Positions 1 to 9,569 are shown, numbered from the stretch's first letter. The stretch: DNA of 64,000 nt from Paenibacillaceae bacterium (GCA_947460235.1 CANHGK010000010.1:1-64000); one strand, 5' to 3'. Notes: a model not told the origin generated them from the sequence alone. Translations and numbers: made by a program.

Positions 1-54
1 GCGGCGGCGAGTGAAAAATTGTTTGGTGAGGTGATGATGCATGATCCGTTATGA
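1..54 (+). CDS. 3' end of an upstream gene (partial)
   Basis: The first reading frame is open from the window edge and reads AAASEKLFGEVMMHDPL before a TGA at 52-54. It would overlap the start of the next gene by 14 bases, which fits the tight overlaps seen in the rest of the operon. Too short to identify. A second frame also ends nearby (TGA at 32-34), so which one is real cannot be settled here. Confidence 0.4.
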   Translation, partial: AAASEKLFGEVMMHDPL

Positions 55-1012
55 ATATTTGGATGATTCCATTCAGGAATCGGACATTCATCCGAATCAT
101 TTGTTTGAACAAGAAAAAAAATTAGCGGAGCAATTTGTTCGAGGGTTACACGGAGATCGTGCATCCGTATTTTCACCATGTCCAGTAAACGGAATGCTTC
201 GAGAGGAAGTGTTGTTTGAAAAATGGGGTCAAACATACGTCATCAGTCCTGGCCATTGGTCCGTCGGATTGGGACAAATGCCAGATGCGTCGACGTGGCA
301 CACCTATTTTTATGATTCCGATTTAGCAGCATATCGCGCATCAAATGTATATCAGAAACGAGTTTGGCAATTGCGGCAAAAATTATGGGAATCATTGATG
401 GAATGGGTGGAAGGACGCTGTATCCGCTATGGTCATCACCGCGCGCTGCGGGTTGCAGATTGGGGAACGAAATTTATCGGCTGGCGAGATACGGCCATGA
501 AGTCTCCGTTTGTGCAACAACTATCTGTCATTGATCCATTGCCACCTCTTCAAGAAGAGCAACAAGACGCGCGGTTTGAGGCTGTGTTTTTGATGGATGT
601 ATTGCAACGAACATTGGACCCTAAATCGTTGTTAGAAACGATTCATCAGTCGATGGAAGATGAAGGGCTTCTATTTATTACAACCCGATCAGGTACGGGG
701 TTTGACATACTAACATTGCGTGAACAATCTTCAAGTGTTTTCCCATTGGAGCATATTTTCTTGCCATCACCAAGCGGAATGAAACAATTGCTCGAGTCAA
801 CCGGTTTTGAAGTGTTGGAATTGTCCACGCCGGGATTGTTTGATGTCGATTTTGTGCGCAGCAGCGAAACGGAGATTCCGCGCGATCAATTTTTTCAACG
901 TTACATGAACTCGCTGGAACAGGAAGCGATTTTTGAGCGATTTCAGCAATTTCTTCAGCAAAACAATTTAAGTTCACATATGCGGGTACTGGCAAGAAAG
1001 AAGGTCGGTTAA
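41..1012 (+). CDS. Class I SAM-dependent methyltransferase-like protein
   Basis: A 323-residue protein whose second half looks like a class I methyltransferase. A weak motif I region (VADWGTKF, about residue 137) is followed by FLMDVLQ and then EDEGLLFITTRSG (about 210-222), the usual post-strand-4 and strand-5 elements. The C-terminal LLESTGFEVLEL helix-strand is also typical. The canonical glycine-rich GxGxG is not well kept, so SAM binding is inferred. The N-terminal 120 residues are not recognised. A GGTGAGG sequence precedes the ATG. It is the first complete gene of the glycan operon and its stop lies 1 nt before the next start, so a role in sugar methylation is likely but unproven. Confidence 0.65.
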   Translation: MIRYEYLDDSIQESDIHPNHLFEQEKKLAEQFVRGLHGDRASVFSPCPVNGMLREEVLFEKWGQTYVISPGHWSVGLGQMPDASTWHTYFYDSDLAAYRASNVYQKRVWQLRQKLWESLMEWVEGRCIRYGHHRALRVADWGTKFIGWRDTAMKSPFVQQLSVIDPLPPLQEEQQDARFEAVFLMDVLQRTLDPKSLLETIHQSMEDEGLLFITTRSGTGFDILTLREQSSSVFPLEHIFLPSPSGMKQLLESTGFEVLELSTPGLFDVDFVRSSETEIPRDQFFQRYMNSLEQEAIFERFQQFLQQNNLSSHMRVLARKKVG

Positions 1013-1013
1013 G

Positions 1014-2078
1014 ATGTCAAAATGTCGCGTTGCGATCATTGGTATGGGCAAAATGGGCAAAATCCGCTATCAGTCGCTTGAGCAACATGGCGGATTTGAT
1101 ATTGTTGCGATTTGTGATGTGAATTCGGCGATTGCGGAAGCGTATCCGAAAGCAACATGTTATTCGAAGTGGCAGGACATTCTCGCGTTGGAATTAGACG
1201 CTGTGTTTGTATGCACATTTAATGATGTGATCTGTGAGATCGTATGTGCGAGTCTGGACCGCGGATTTCATGTGTTTAGTGAAAAACCACCAGGTCGCAA
1301 TGTTGCGGATGTGTCGAGAATGATGGAAGCGAATGATCGGAATCCGCAGTGCAAGGTGAAATTTGGGTTTAATCATCGCTTACACTATGGTGTAATGGAA
1401 GCGAAAGCGTTAATTGATAGCAAGCGATATGGCGAATTGATGTGGGCGCGCGGGGTGTATGGCAAAGCGGGCGGTCAACAATTCGGTTCAGATTGGCGCG
1501 CAAATCCATCAAAAGCGGGCGGGGGGATTTTACTCGATCAAGGCATTCACATGCTTGATCTGCTTTTGTATTTTGTTGGAGATTTTGTTGAAGTCAAAAG
1601 CATGGTGGAGAATGCTTATTGGTCAGATGTCCGATTAGAAGACAATGCATTCGCACTCATGCGAACGGAGACTGGAAAAGTCGCAATGATGCATTCCAGT
1701 GCGACGCAGTGGAAGCATAAATTTTCACTTGAGTTATTTATGAAAGAAGGATATATCATTGTAAATGGTATTTTGTCTTCGACGCGAAGTTATGGCGAAG
1801 AATCGGTCACATTCGCGAAAAAACAATTCGAAGACGAGACGCGTGCAGTGGGCAAACCACGAGAAGAAACAATTTATTTTGACCGTGATGACTCGTGGCG
1901 TTTGGAGATTGAAGAATTTTATGATGTGGTGACAGGCAAAAAAACAGAGTACCATGGAACGCTCGCAGATTCATTCCGTTGCATGTCACTTGTCTATCAA
2001 ATTTATGATGCCGATCCAAAAGGCTTTTGGGGTGAACAATCACAACATGACAACGCGCAGCGACATACAGGCTCGTAA
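1014..2078 (+). CDS. Gfo/Idh/MocA family NAD(P)-dependent oxidoreductase
   Basis: Residues 5-20 form a Rossmann nucleotide-binding start (VAIIGMGKMGKIR). The family's EKP signature reads SEKPPGR near residue 92, and the C-terminal half has the usual GGILLDQGIHMLDLLLY segment around residue 170-185. The Lys of EKP is the family's catalytic or substrate-positioning residue. Length (354) is normal. These enzymes oxidise or reduce sugar hydroxyls, often on nucleotide sugars. Here it sits between a methyltransferase and a Maf-like protein in a glycan operon, so a nucleotide-sugar dehydrogenase is the best guess. The exact substrate is not visible. Confidence 0.85.
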   Translation: MSKCRVAIIGMGKMGKIRYQSLEQHGGFDIVAICDVNSAIAEAYPKATCYSKWQDILALELDAVFVCTFNDVICEIVCASLDRGFHVFSEKPPGRNVADVSRMMEANDRNPQCKVKFGFNHRLHYGVMEAKALIDSKRYGELMWARGVYGKAGGQQFGSDWRANPSKAGGGILLDQGIHMLDLLLYFVGDFVEVKSMVENAYWSDVRLEDNAFALMRTETGKVAMMHSSATQWKHKFSLELFMKEGYIIVNGILSSTRSYGEESVTFAKKQFEDETRAVGKPREETIYFDRDDSWRLEIEEFYDVVTGKKTEYHGTLADSFRCMSLVYQIYDADPKGFWGEQSQHDNAQRHTGS

Positions 2079-3093
2079 CATCATCGTTTTTGGTGCAAGT
2101 ACAATTCTGAAAGAATTATTGGCATTGCCCATTGAGATCATGCTGATTTCGGATAATGATTCAAATAAGTGGGGAACGAAAATACACAATATTGATGTGG
2201 TTTCGCCAGACCAACTTAAAAGGCATCTATCCAAGGAGACATTGGTCGTTATTGCAAGCGAAAGCTATGCGGAAGCAATGAAACTGCAATTGATTGAACT
2301 CGGTTTTTCGGCGGAACATCAAATCATCAATGCATCCGTTTTAATTAGAGAATGGATTTCTGACAAACATGGCGAAGCGATGGATCGGTTGAGAAATATT
2401 CATCAGGGACAACGCGCTTTTCTCATTGGCAACGGACCAAGTTTACAGATGGCTGATTTGGATCTGCTCAAAGACGAAATTACCTTTGGATGCAACAAAA
2501 TTTATTTAGCCTATACAGAAACGACGTGGCGTCCAACGTATTATTGTGTGGAAGATAAATTGGTCGGACAATACAATGCCCCGCAAATACGGGAATTGGG
2601 TGGGGTCAAATTTTTTGCACATCCATTGATGCCGAATTTATCGCCGGATCCTTCGGCGAATTGGCTTTTCCAGCAGGGACTCGGGGAAGTTGATGGTGTA
2701 CCCGATGTGCGATTTTCGAAAGATCTTCGTGAAGGATTTTATGGCGGTTGGACCGTGATCTATTTGATGATGCAACTTGCTTGGCATATGGGGATTCGGG
2801 AATTGTATTTACTCGGTATCGATTTTCATTTTGAAATTCCGGTTGAAATGAAACCATTAATCAACGAAGCGGGTGTGACAATTCAGGGCGATGCGATTGG
2901 GAATCATTTTTCGAAACAGTATCGCAATTCCAGCGAACCTTGGTTCACTCCGGCATTACAGAAGCAGTATGAGGTTTTTAAGTATGCAAACGAAGTGTTT
3001 ACTTCTGCACAAGGTAGTATTGTGAATTGTAGTCGACGTACGAAACTGGATGTATTTCCAATTCGGTTACTGGAAGACGTCATGAATGGCTGA
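2047..3093 (+). CDS. DUF115 / Maf-like motility-accessory protein
   Basis: Start chosen at ATG 2047 because GGGGTGA lies about 10 nt upstream; it overlaps the end of the previous gene by 32 nt. The protein is about 348 residues. Residues 10-90 look like a small Rossmann domain (NIIVFGASTILKELL). Then comes the DUF115/MptE-like core with LIGNGPSLQMADLDLLKDE and FGCNKIYLAY, later LYLLGIDFHF. DUF115 proteins include Maf, needed for flagellin glycosylation with nonulosonic acids. With pseudaminic acid genes downstream and flaG at the operon end, a Maf-like role in attaching or delivering the sugar is a reasonable inference. Confidence 0.7.
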   Translation: MTTRSDIQARNIIVFGASTILKELLALPIEIMLISDNDSNKWGTKIHNIDVVSPDQLKRHLSKETLVVIASESYAEAMKLQLIELGFSAEHQIINASVLIREWISDKHGEAMDRLRNIHQGQRAFLIGNGPSLQMADLDLLKDEITFGCNKIYLAYTETTWRPTYYCVEDKLVGQYNAPQIRELGGVKFFAHPLMPNLSPDPSANWLFQQGLGEVDGVPDVRFSKDLREGFYGGWTVIYLMMQLAWHMGIRELYLLGIDFHFEIPVEMKPLINEAGVTIQGDAIGNHFSKQYRNSSEPWFTPALQKQYEVFKYANEVFTSAQGSIVNCSRRTKLDVFPIRLLEDVMNG

Positions 3094-3106
3094 TGGAGGG
3101 AATGTT

Positions 3107-4498
3107 TTGAAGAAGAAACTCGCGGTTGTCATTTGTACATATAACAAAAAGGAGTATGTCGATCGTTGTGTAGAGACGGTGCTGGCGTCAACATTTCAGG
3201 ATGTAGATGTTTTTGTTGTCGACAACGCTTCTGCTGATGGGACGGAAACTTTTTTAAGAGATAAATATACGGATCAAATTACGGTGATTCAAACGGGAGC
3301 GAATTTGGGTGGTGCAGGCGGATTTAACCGTGGAATTGTGCATGCACTAAAGTCCGACTATGAATACATTCATTTGATGGACAATGATGTTACGGTCGAT
3401 CCAGTTGCGATTCAAGTGTTGATCGATCAGTTAGACGGAAATTCGGAGGTCGGTGTAGCAGGTTCGTTGATTCTTTCTATGGATCATCCAGATTTGATTC
3501 AAGAATTTGGGGCATCCATTCATCCGGAAACGTACGAACTTGTGTTGCATCATACGCGGCAATCGATTCATGAACTTGTGTTGCCACTTACGGAAGTCGT
3601 CGATTATGTGCCATGTTGTTCGTTAATGATTCGGACGTCTGTATTAAGAGAAATTGGACCAATTGACGAAAGTTACTTTATTTATTGGGACGATATTGAC
3701 CTCTGTAAGCGCGTATGGCTTTCGGGAAAACAAGTCATTGTTTGTGCGGCTTCAAAAGTTTGGCATAAGCGCGGCGCAGCCATTCGCAAGGATACATTTA
3801 CACATTATTATTTTTGGCGCAATCGGCTCCGATATTTTACGAAGTACTTATCTGCCGAAGCATTACCACATTTCTTGGAGCAATATTTCGCACAGTTATT
3901 CCGATTAAGTTTTTTTCTGCAGTTAAAAGGTCAAACATCTCCTGTACGTTCAATCTACGAGGCGATTGATGACGTCCTGCAACATCAGAACGGAATGGCG
4001 CGTCCAGCGCGAATTTTTCCAAGAAGTTTAGTGAATCCATCGTTTGAGGATTGGTTATCAAAACAGACGTCAATAATCGTGCAGTATCGTTCTGCACAAG
4101 CAACTCATTCAGTGTTGGAACCAATGGTGAGCGCTAAACAAATTCGATCGTTAACGATTGTTGCGCAAGGCGATGTGTTGGATCAACTCAAGACTGCGGA
4201 ATCGCAAATAGATGTGAACTGGATTAGACAAGAACGTCTTGAAGAATTGGATCGACAAATGACGAATGGTGAGGCGGGTCACGTAATGGTGGTCGATCAT
4301 GTGTTAGATGCGGCCCAGTCCCAATCGACATTTGATGCCGTATTGATCGATCCGTGGATGAATGTTATTGCCAATGAAGCAGACTGGTATTACGTGAAAA
4401 GTTATCAAAAAATGTCCGATTTTATGGAATATACGGTATACTTGCCGATGAAGCAAAAAATCATTGCGTGGGTAAATGAGACGAACGAAAAACCGTGA
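3107..4498 (+). CDS. Family 2 glycosyltransferase with C-terminal extension
   Basis: A TTG at 3107 is preferred as start because GGAGGG lies 6 nt before it; an in-frame ATG at 3086 would overlap the previous gene. Residues 3-230 are a GT-A domain: LAVVICTYNK at the start, VVDNASADGT, then NLGGAGGFNRG and the DXD-type MDNDV, with IDESYFIYWDDIDLCKR near residue 190. The GGAGGFNRG pattern is common in rhamnosyl- and galactofuranosyl-type GT2 enzymes. About 160 C-terminal residues are not recognised. It probably adds a sugar to the glycan made by this operon; donor and acceptor are unknown. Confidence 0.85.
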   Translation: MKKKLAVVICTYNKKEYVDRCVETVLASTFQDVDVFVVDNASADGTETFLRDKYTDQITVIQTGANLGGAGGFNRGIVHALKSDYEYIHLMDNDVTVDPVAIQVLIDQLDGNSEVGVAGSLILSMDHPDLIQEFGASIHPETYELVLHHTRQSIHELVLPLTEVVDYVPCCSLMIRTSVLREIGPIDESYFIYWDDIDLCKRVWLSGKQVIVCAASKVWHKRGAAIRKDTFTHYYFWRNRLRYFTKYLSAEALPHFLEQYFAQLFRLSFFLQLKGQTSPVRSIYEAIDDVLQHQNGMARPARIFPRSLVNPSFEDWLSKQTSIIVQYRSAQATHSVLEPMVSAKQIRSLTIVAQGDVLDQLKTAESQIDVNWIRQERLEELDRQMTNGEAGHVMVVDHVLDAAQSQSTFDAVLIDPWMNVIANEADWYYVKSYQKMSDFMEYTVYLPMKQKIIAWVNETNEKP

Positions 4499-4525
4499 AA
4501 ATGCGACTTCATTGGAGGAACAAGA

Positions 4526-5101
4526 ATGCCCAAGTATCAGTGTTTGAATGAAAATCTGTTCTTTTTTCCTCCATATCGCATCGAACCACTCCGACTTGAA
4601 GATATGCATGCTATCAAAACATGGCGAAACGCACAAATTGACGCGCTACGCCAAGTTCGTCCATTAACTGATGAAGATCAGCAAACATATTATGCTGAAA
4701 TGGTTACGAGAAGTTTTGCCGAACCAAAACCAAGAATTATTTTATTTAGTTTTCTGTTGGGCGATCAATGCATCGGTTACGGTGGGTTGACGAATATCGA
4801 TTGGGATGCAGCGCGCGCAGAGTTATCGTTTTTGCTTGACCCAGAGCGTACAAGGGATCACAATGCATACGCAAGCGATTTTTCAGCATTTATAACATTG
4901 GTCAAAGAAGTAGCCTTTGAACAGTTGCGCTTCCATCGATTGTTTACGGAGACGTATGACCTACGTCCGTGGCATGTTCGTGTGTTAGCGCAAAGCGGCT
5001 TTGAATTTGAGGGCCGGATGCGAGATCATGTGAAAATCAACGGTCGATGGGTAGACTCGTTGTTACACGGTTGTGTAAGGGGGAGTGATGGACATGTTTG
5101 A
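4526..5101 (+). CDS. GNAT-family N-acetyltransferase, candidate PseH role
   Basis: A 191-residue RimJ/RimL-type GNAT protein. YRIEPLRLEDMHAIKTWRN at residues 12-31 is the usual N-terminal start, and the C-terminal EFEGRMRDHVKINGRWVDSLLHG is a hallmark of GNATs found beside NeuB/PseI genes. GGAGG stands 8 nt before the ATG. In pseudaminic acid synthesis PseH acetylates the 4-amino sugar made by PseC. This protein is the only free-standing GNAT in the operon, so it is a candidate for that step, but it belongs to a different GNAT branch from the Campylobacter enzyme as I remember it. Confidence 0.75.
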   Translation: MPKYQCLNENLFFFPPYRIEPLRLEDMHAIKTWRNAQIDALRQVRPLTDEDQQTYYAEMVTRSFAEPKPRIILFSFLLGDQCIGYGGLTNIDWDAARAELSFLLDPERTRDHNAYASDFSAFITLVKEVAFEQLRFHRLFTETYDLRPWHVRVLAQSGFEFEGRMRDHVKINGRWVDSLLHGCVRGSDGHV

Positions 5102-7007
5102 AAACAAACGAGTATTCATTAGCGGAGGCGCAGGAGTCATCGGACTTGAATTGGTGAGTATGCTTCATGCTCAAGGGGCGCATATTTTGGTTGGGGATTT
5201 GAAACCACGACCGATCGACTGGCCAGCATCGATTCGTTATCGCCAAGGCGATTTAAATACGATGACCTTCCATGAAGTTGCTGCGTTTGGACCGGAAATC
5301 GTGTTTCATTTGGCAGCAACGTTCGAGCGATCGACGGAAAGTTATGAGTTTTGGGAAGAAAATAATATACATAATGTAACGTTAAGTCATCATTTGATGA
5401 CGGTGTTAAAAGATTTACCGATGCTGAGACAGGTCGTTTTTGCTTCGAGTTATTTGATCTATGACCCGTCATTATACTTATTTGAACAAGCTCAAGTACA
5501 AGCGATTCGATTAAATGAGCAATCGGCCATTCGACCTCGTAATATGTGCGGGGCAGCCAAGTTGTTGCATGAGGTCGAATTACAGTTTTTGAATCACTTC
5601 AAACATGAGCAATTCCGCGCAGTTTCCGCGCGGATTTTTCGTAGCTATGGCAAAAATTCAAGAGATATTATTTCACGATGGATACGTGATTTATTAGCTG
5701 ATAAAGTAATTACTTTATTCCGTGATGAAGGGTTATTTGATTATATTTATGCGGGTGATGTTGCTGCTGGTTTGATGAAATTGGCAGAACATCGCGCGGA
5801 AGGAATCGTTAATTTGGGGACGGGACGGGCGCGCCGTGTTTCCGAAGTGGTGGATGTATTAAAGACGCATTTTCCGAAGTTGCAATTCGTTCGCGGCGAA
5901 AGCGACATTCCATTTGAAGCGTCTGAAGCAGATATGAATACGTTCGAACAAGCTACTGGGTGGAAACCACTGCGGATGTTGGAAGATACAATTCCAGAAA
6001 TGATTGCGTACGAACAGGAACAAGTAATCGCAATGGAGTCAGCACCGAAGTTGAGAAAGCTTGGAAATGTATTAATTACGAGTGTATCCAAAAAGGTTCC
6101 GCTAGTTCAGGCAGTGAAGCGCGCGGTACAGTGGATTGATCCGCGATCGAAGGTGTTTGGTGGAGATGTGAATCCAAATTGTATCGGAGCGTATGTGGTG
6201 GATGCATTTTGGAACATGCCTCGTTTGGACGAATTGTCGGTTTCGAAACTGATTAGCTATTGCCGTGAAAACGAAATTTATGCCATTATTCCAACGCGAG
6301 ATGGAGAACTTGCGTATTTTTCAAATTTTCTTGAACCACTCAATGATGCGGGCATACAAGTCATGATTTCGAAGAAAAACACGATTGAAATTAGCGTGGA
6401 TAAATTGCTATTTTTTGAACAATTGAACGCTGAATTCCCGGTGATCGCTACTGCTCAGAACATAGCGGATATTGATTCAGTTCGATTTGTTGTGAAAGAG
6501 CGTTTTGGTGCAGGGTCACAGTCCATGGCATTGAATGTGAATCGTGAAACGGCAGAGGCGTATGCCACGAGCCTAACAATGCCGATTTTTCAGCCATTTA
6601 TCGAAGGTACAGAATATAGCGTGGATGTTTATGTGTCCGCGAATGGTAAAGCACACGGCGCAGTGGCACGCACGCGAGATTTAATTGTAAATGGAGAATC
6701 ACAAATTACGACGACGGTGAGTGAACCTGAGTTGGAAACGCTTGTATGTCGTATGGTCGAATCAATCGGGATTTATGGGCATGCCGTGATTCAAGTATTA
6801 AAAGATCAAAATCATCATTACCACATGATTGAGTGTAATGCGCGTTTTGGTGGTGCTTCTACATTGAGTGTTGCGAGTGGTTTGGAAAGTTTTTATTGGT
6901 TTTTGCAGGAGAGTCGAGGGTGTAACCTTTCGGAAATGGCATTTATCCGTTCTGTTAACGAACAAAAACTTGTGCGTTTTGCAGTGGATCAAATCACGCA
7001 ACAATAA
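5088..7007 (+). CDS. SDR (epimerase-like) and ATP-grasp fusion protein
   Basis: A fusion of two enzymes. Residues about 5-305 are an extended SDR: RVFISGGAGVIGLELV binds NAD(P), FHLAATFE and FASSYLIYD follow. The usual YxxxK catalytic pair reads MCGAAK here, so the Tyr is replaced by Cys (DNA TGC, near 5548). Residues about 325-639 are an ATP-grasp domain of carbamoyl-phosphate-synthase type, with FVVKERFGAGSQSM as the ATP-binding Lys region and MIECNARFGG as the metal-binding strand. ATP-grasp enzymes join a carboxylate to an amine. Start is ATG 5088, 4 nt after AAGGGGG; ATG 5094 is also possible. The gene overlaps the GNAT gene by 14 nt. Substrates unknown; ligation of an acid to an amino sugar is one possibility. 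Confidence 0.8.
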   Translation: MDMFENKRVFISGGAGVIGLELVSMLHAQGAHILVGDLKPRPIDWPASIRYRQGDLNTMTFHEVAAFGPEIVFHLAATFERSTESYEFWEENNIHNVTLSHHLMTVLKDLPMLRQVVFASSYLIYDPSLYLFEQAQVQAIRLNEQSAIRPRNMCGAAKLLHEVELQFLNHFKHEQFRAVSARIFRSYGKNSRDIISRWIRDLLADKVITLFRDEGLFDYIYAGDVAAGLMKLAEHRAEGIVNLGTGRARRVSEVVDVLKTHFPKLQFVRGESDIPFEASEADMNTFEQATGWKPLRMLEDTIPEMIAYEQEQVIAMESAPKLRKLGNVLITSVSKKVPLVQAVKRAVQWIDPRSKVFGGDVNPNCIGAYVVDAFWNMPRLDELSVSKLISYCRENEIYAIIPTRDGELAYFSNFLEPLNDAGIQVMISKKNTIEISVDKLLFFEQLNAEFPVIATAQNIADIDSVRFVVKERFGAGSQSMALNVNRETAEAYATSLTMPIFQPFIEGTEYSVDVYVSANGKAHGAVARTRDLIVNGESQITTTVSEPELETLVCRMVESIGIYGHAVIQVLKDQNHHYHMIECNARFGGASTLSVASGLESFYWFLQESRGCNLSEMAFIRSVNEQKLVRFAVDQITQQ

Positions 7008-7030
7008 CCAAGCGCGGAAGGAGCCAGGGT

Positions 7031-7720
7031 ATGCCAATTGTTGTTTTTGATATGGATGATACATTGTATGTTGAAACAACATATGTACAAAGTGGATTTC
7101 AAGCCGTGTGCACCTGGTTAACGGAAGCCTTTGGAATTGATTCGCGGGATGCATTACGTGTGATGAATGCTGTGCTACATGCGGAGGGACGCGGAAAGGT
7201 ATTCGATCGCGTATTAACGGAATATGGATTATTCAATCGAACAAACGTACGAAAATGTTTAACCGCGTATCGATTACACCAACCACAGATTGTTCTGGAC
7301 GAGGCAACATTACCTTGTTTTGAACGATTGCGAGTAGAATTCCCACTTTATCTTGTGACCGATGGGAATAAAATTGTTCAAGCAAATAAAGTTGCGGCGC
7401 TCGGACTCGATGAGTGGATGCGCTTCTGTTATATTACACATCGTTATGGCCGATATCATAGTAAGCCTTCCCCGTACGTTTTTCATAAAATTTGCGCAAG
7501 GGAACAGGTTGCGCCGCAAGATGTTATTTACGTAGGTGACAATCCGCACAAAGATTTCATTGGCATCAAAAAAGAGGGATTTCGCACGGTGCGAATTATG
7601 CGTGGTGCTTTTAAAGATGTTGAATTGCGCGAGGAATATGAAGCAGACATTCGAATTGATTCGCTTGATGAATTAACAGTACCATTCATTGAACAATTAA
7701 CTGGACGGGGGAACATGTAA
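7031..7720 (+). CDS. HAD-superfamily phosphatase
   Basis: A 229-residue HAD hydrolase of the IA type. Motif I is VFDMDDTLY at residues 4-12, motif II is the Thr in LVTDGN (about 112), motif III the Lys in SKPSPYVF (about 146), and motif IV is YVGDNPHKDFIG (about 170). The alpha-helical cap lies between motifs I and II. AAGGAG stands 8 nt before the ATG, and the stop overlaps the start of the synthase gene (TAATG). In nonulosonic acid clusters such phosphatases may remove the 9-phosphate or act on a precursor; the pseudaminic route itself does not need it, so its substrate is uncertain. Confidence 0.8.
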   Translation: MPIVVFDMDDTLYVETTYVQSGFQAVCTWLTEAFGIDSRDALRVMNAVLHAEGRGKVFDRVLTEYGLFNRTNVRKCLTAYRLHQPQIVLDEATLPCFERLRVEFPLYLVTDGNKIVQANKVAALGLDEWMRFCYITHRYGRYHSKPSPYVFHKICAREQVAPQDVIYVGDNPHKDFIGIKKEGFRTVRIMRGAFKDVELREEYEADIRIDSLDELTVPFIEQLTGRGNM

Positions 7721-8769
7721 TGCATACTTTTCAAGTCGAACACTATCGTATCGGTGCAGATGCCCGTCCATTCATCATTGCTGAAATGTCTGGCAATCAT
7801 AATCAGTCATTAGAACGAGCACTCGCGATTGTGGAAGCGGCGGCTAATTCGGGCGCGCATGCCTTGAAAATCCAAACATACACCGCGGATACGATGACAA
7901 TCGATATTCGTGATCGGGAATTTTACATTGATGACGATAAGAGCCTTTGGAAAGGCAATTCATTATATGAGTTATATCAACATGCCTATACACCGTGGGA
8001 ATGGCACAAGCCCATTTTTGATCGTTGCAAAGAATTAGGCATGATCGGATTTAGTACGCCGTTTGATGCAACGGCAGTTGATTTTTTGGAATCGCTCGAA
8101 GTTCCAATGTACAAAATCGCCTCGTTTGAGAATACGGATATTCCGCTGATCCGTAAAGTTGCTCAAACAGGCAAACCGGTCATTATTTCAACGGGAATGG
8201 CTACCGCAGCGGAATTGGATGACACGGTTCGTACTCTTCGCTCCAATGGTTGTGAACAATTTGTGTTGCTCAAATGCACGTCGACGTATCCTTCAACACC
8301 GACAGATAGCAATATTGCAACGATTCCGCATCTGCGCGGATTGTTTCAATGTCAAATTGGATTGTCCGACCATACGATGGGCGTCGGGGTTTCCGTTGCA
8401 AGTGTGGCTTTGGGGGCTACGGTCGTGGAAAAGCATTTTACCCTTCGCCGAGCAGATGGTGGTGTCGATTCCGCATTTTCCATGGAACCAGAAGAATTTG
8501 CACAATTAGTCATCGAGACCGAACGTGCTTGGCAATCCATTGGCGGCATTCAATATGGACCGACTGAACGCGAGAAAAAATCGTTGGAACATCGCCGCTC
8601 ATTATATGCAGTTCAAGATATTGCTGAGGGTGAAGAGATTACATCTGAGAATGTTCGGGCCATTCGTCCGGGATTGGGCCTGGCACCAAAGTATTTTGAT
8701 CAACTGCTAGGTAAACGATCTCGTCAAGCCGTCAAAAAAGGAACGCCGATGAGTTGGGAACTGATTTAA
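7720..8769 (+). CDS. pseI: Pseudaminic acid synthase (NeuB family)
   Basis: Condenses a 2,4-diacetamido-trideoxy hexose with phosphoenolpyruvate to give a nonulosonic acid. FIIAEMSGNHNQSLERAL, then HALKIQTYTADTMT and SLYELYQHAYTPWEWH, are the pattern I associate with PseI rather than NeuB or LegI. The barrel covers about residues 1-285, with the metal-binding DHTMG segment and EKHFTLRR, and an antifreeze-like SAF domain fills the last 60 residues (SLYAVQDIAEGEEIT onward). Length 349 is usual. The start overlaps the stop of the HAD gene by one base, so translation is probably coupled. A legionaminic acid synthase cannot be fully excluded without alignment. Confidence 0.88.
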   Translation: MHTFQVEHYRIGADARPFIIAEMSGNHNQSLERALAIVEAAANSGAHALKIQTYTADTMTIDIRDREFYIDDDKSLWKGNSLYELYQHAYTPWEWHKPIFDRCKELGMIGFSTPFDATAVDFLESLEVPMYKIASFENTDIPLIRKVAQTGKPVIISTGMATAAELDDTVRTLRSNGCEQFVLLKCTSTYPSTPTDSNIATIPHLRGLFQCQIGLSDHTMGVGVSVASVALGATVVEKHFTLRRADGGVDSAFSMEPEEFAQLVIETERAWQSIGGIQYGPTEREKKSLEHRRSLYAVQDIAEGEEITSENVRAIRPGLGLAPKYFDQLLGKRSRQAVKKGTPMSWELI

Positions 8770-8805
8770 GTGACATGACATCATTTTGGAAAGAAGGTTG
8801 GCGGC

Positions 8806-9537
8806 ATGGCAGGAAATTGGATCATCATTCAAGCGCGGATGAGTTCGACGAGATTACCAGGCAAAGTGTTGCTACCGCTTGGCGGGTTGACGTCACTTGA
8901 ATATGTCGTTCGGCGATGTCAAAACGTACCTTCTGCAGCGGGTGTCATGGTAGCGACAACCATTCATTCTGAAGATGATGCCATTGAAGTGTGGTGTGAT
9001 TCGAGAAATGTCCGGTGTGTTCGTGGCAGTAAGGATGATGTATTATCGCGTTATCTTTTGGCTGCGAAAACGGTGGACCCAGAATATATCATTCGTGTGA
9101 CGAGTGACTGTCCGTTTATTTCATATGAATTATTAGAGACTGGATTACTTCTTGCTGCGGATAAAAAACCTGATGTTGTTCGTTGGCGGATGACGTCACC
9201 GGTTTCTAGGGGGATTTTGCCGGAGATTATCAAAGCTTCTGTACTTCGCGATTCGGAGGAAATTGCCCAGTTGGAACGATTCCGTGAACATGTCACGTTG
9301 TATATTTGGGAGCAGTTACAAAATTATGCGGTGGAGGATGTTTATCTTCCGAGCGAATTGCTTCTAGGTGAATACCGAATCACGTTGGACGAGCCGGATG
9401 ATTATCGATTGTTATGTACAATCGCGGACTATTTTAAGGGAAATCTTGATGTTCCAACTGCCGAGGTCATTCGTTACTTAAAGGAACATCCACAGATTGC
9501 ATTGATGAATGCGCATGTTCAGCAAAAAATGCCGTAA
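8806..9537 (+). CDS. CMP-sugar cytidylyltransferase, SpsF/PseF-like
   Basis: A 243-residue nucleotidyltransferase of the SpsF / CMP-KDO synthetase group. IIQARMSSTRLPGKVL (residues 6-21) is the CTP-binding signature, DDVLSRYLLAA and IIRVTSDCPFIS are the next conserved strands, and YRITLDEPDDYRL closes the catalytic domain. In the pseudaminic pathway PseF activates the acid with CTP. Placement right after the synthase gene supports that role. AAGAAGG lies just upstream of the ATG. Confidence 0.8.
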   Translation: MAGNWIIIQARMSSTRLPGKVLLPLGGLTSLEYVVRRCQNVPSAAGVMVATTIHSEDDAIEVWCDSRNVRCVRGSKDDVLSRYLLAAKTVDPEYIIRVTSDCPFISYELLETGLLLAADKKPDVVRWRMTSPVSRGILPEIIKASVLRDSEEIAQLERFREHVTLYIWEQLQNYAVEDVYLPSELLLGEYRITLDEPDDYRLLCTIADYFKGNLDVPTAEVIRYLKEHPQIALMNAHVQQKMP

Positions 9538-9569
9538 AAACATGAGATAGAAAGAATCGGGTGGTTATG

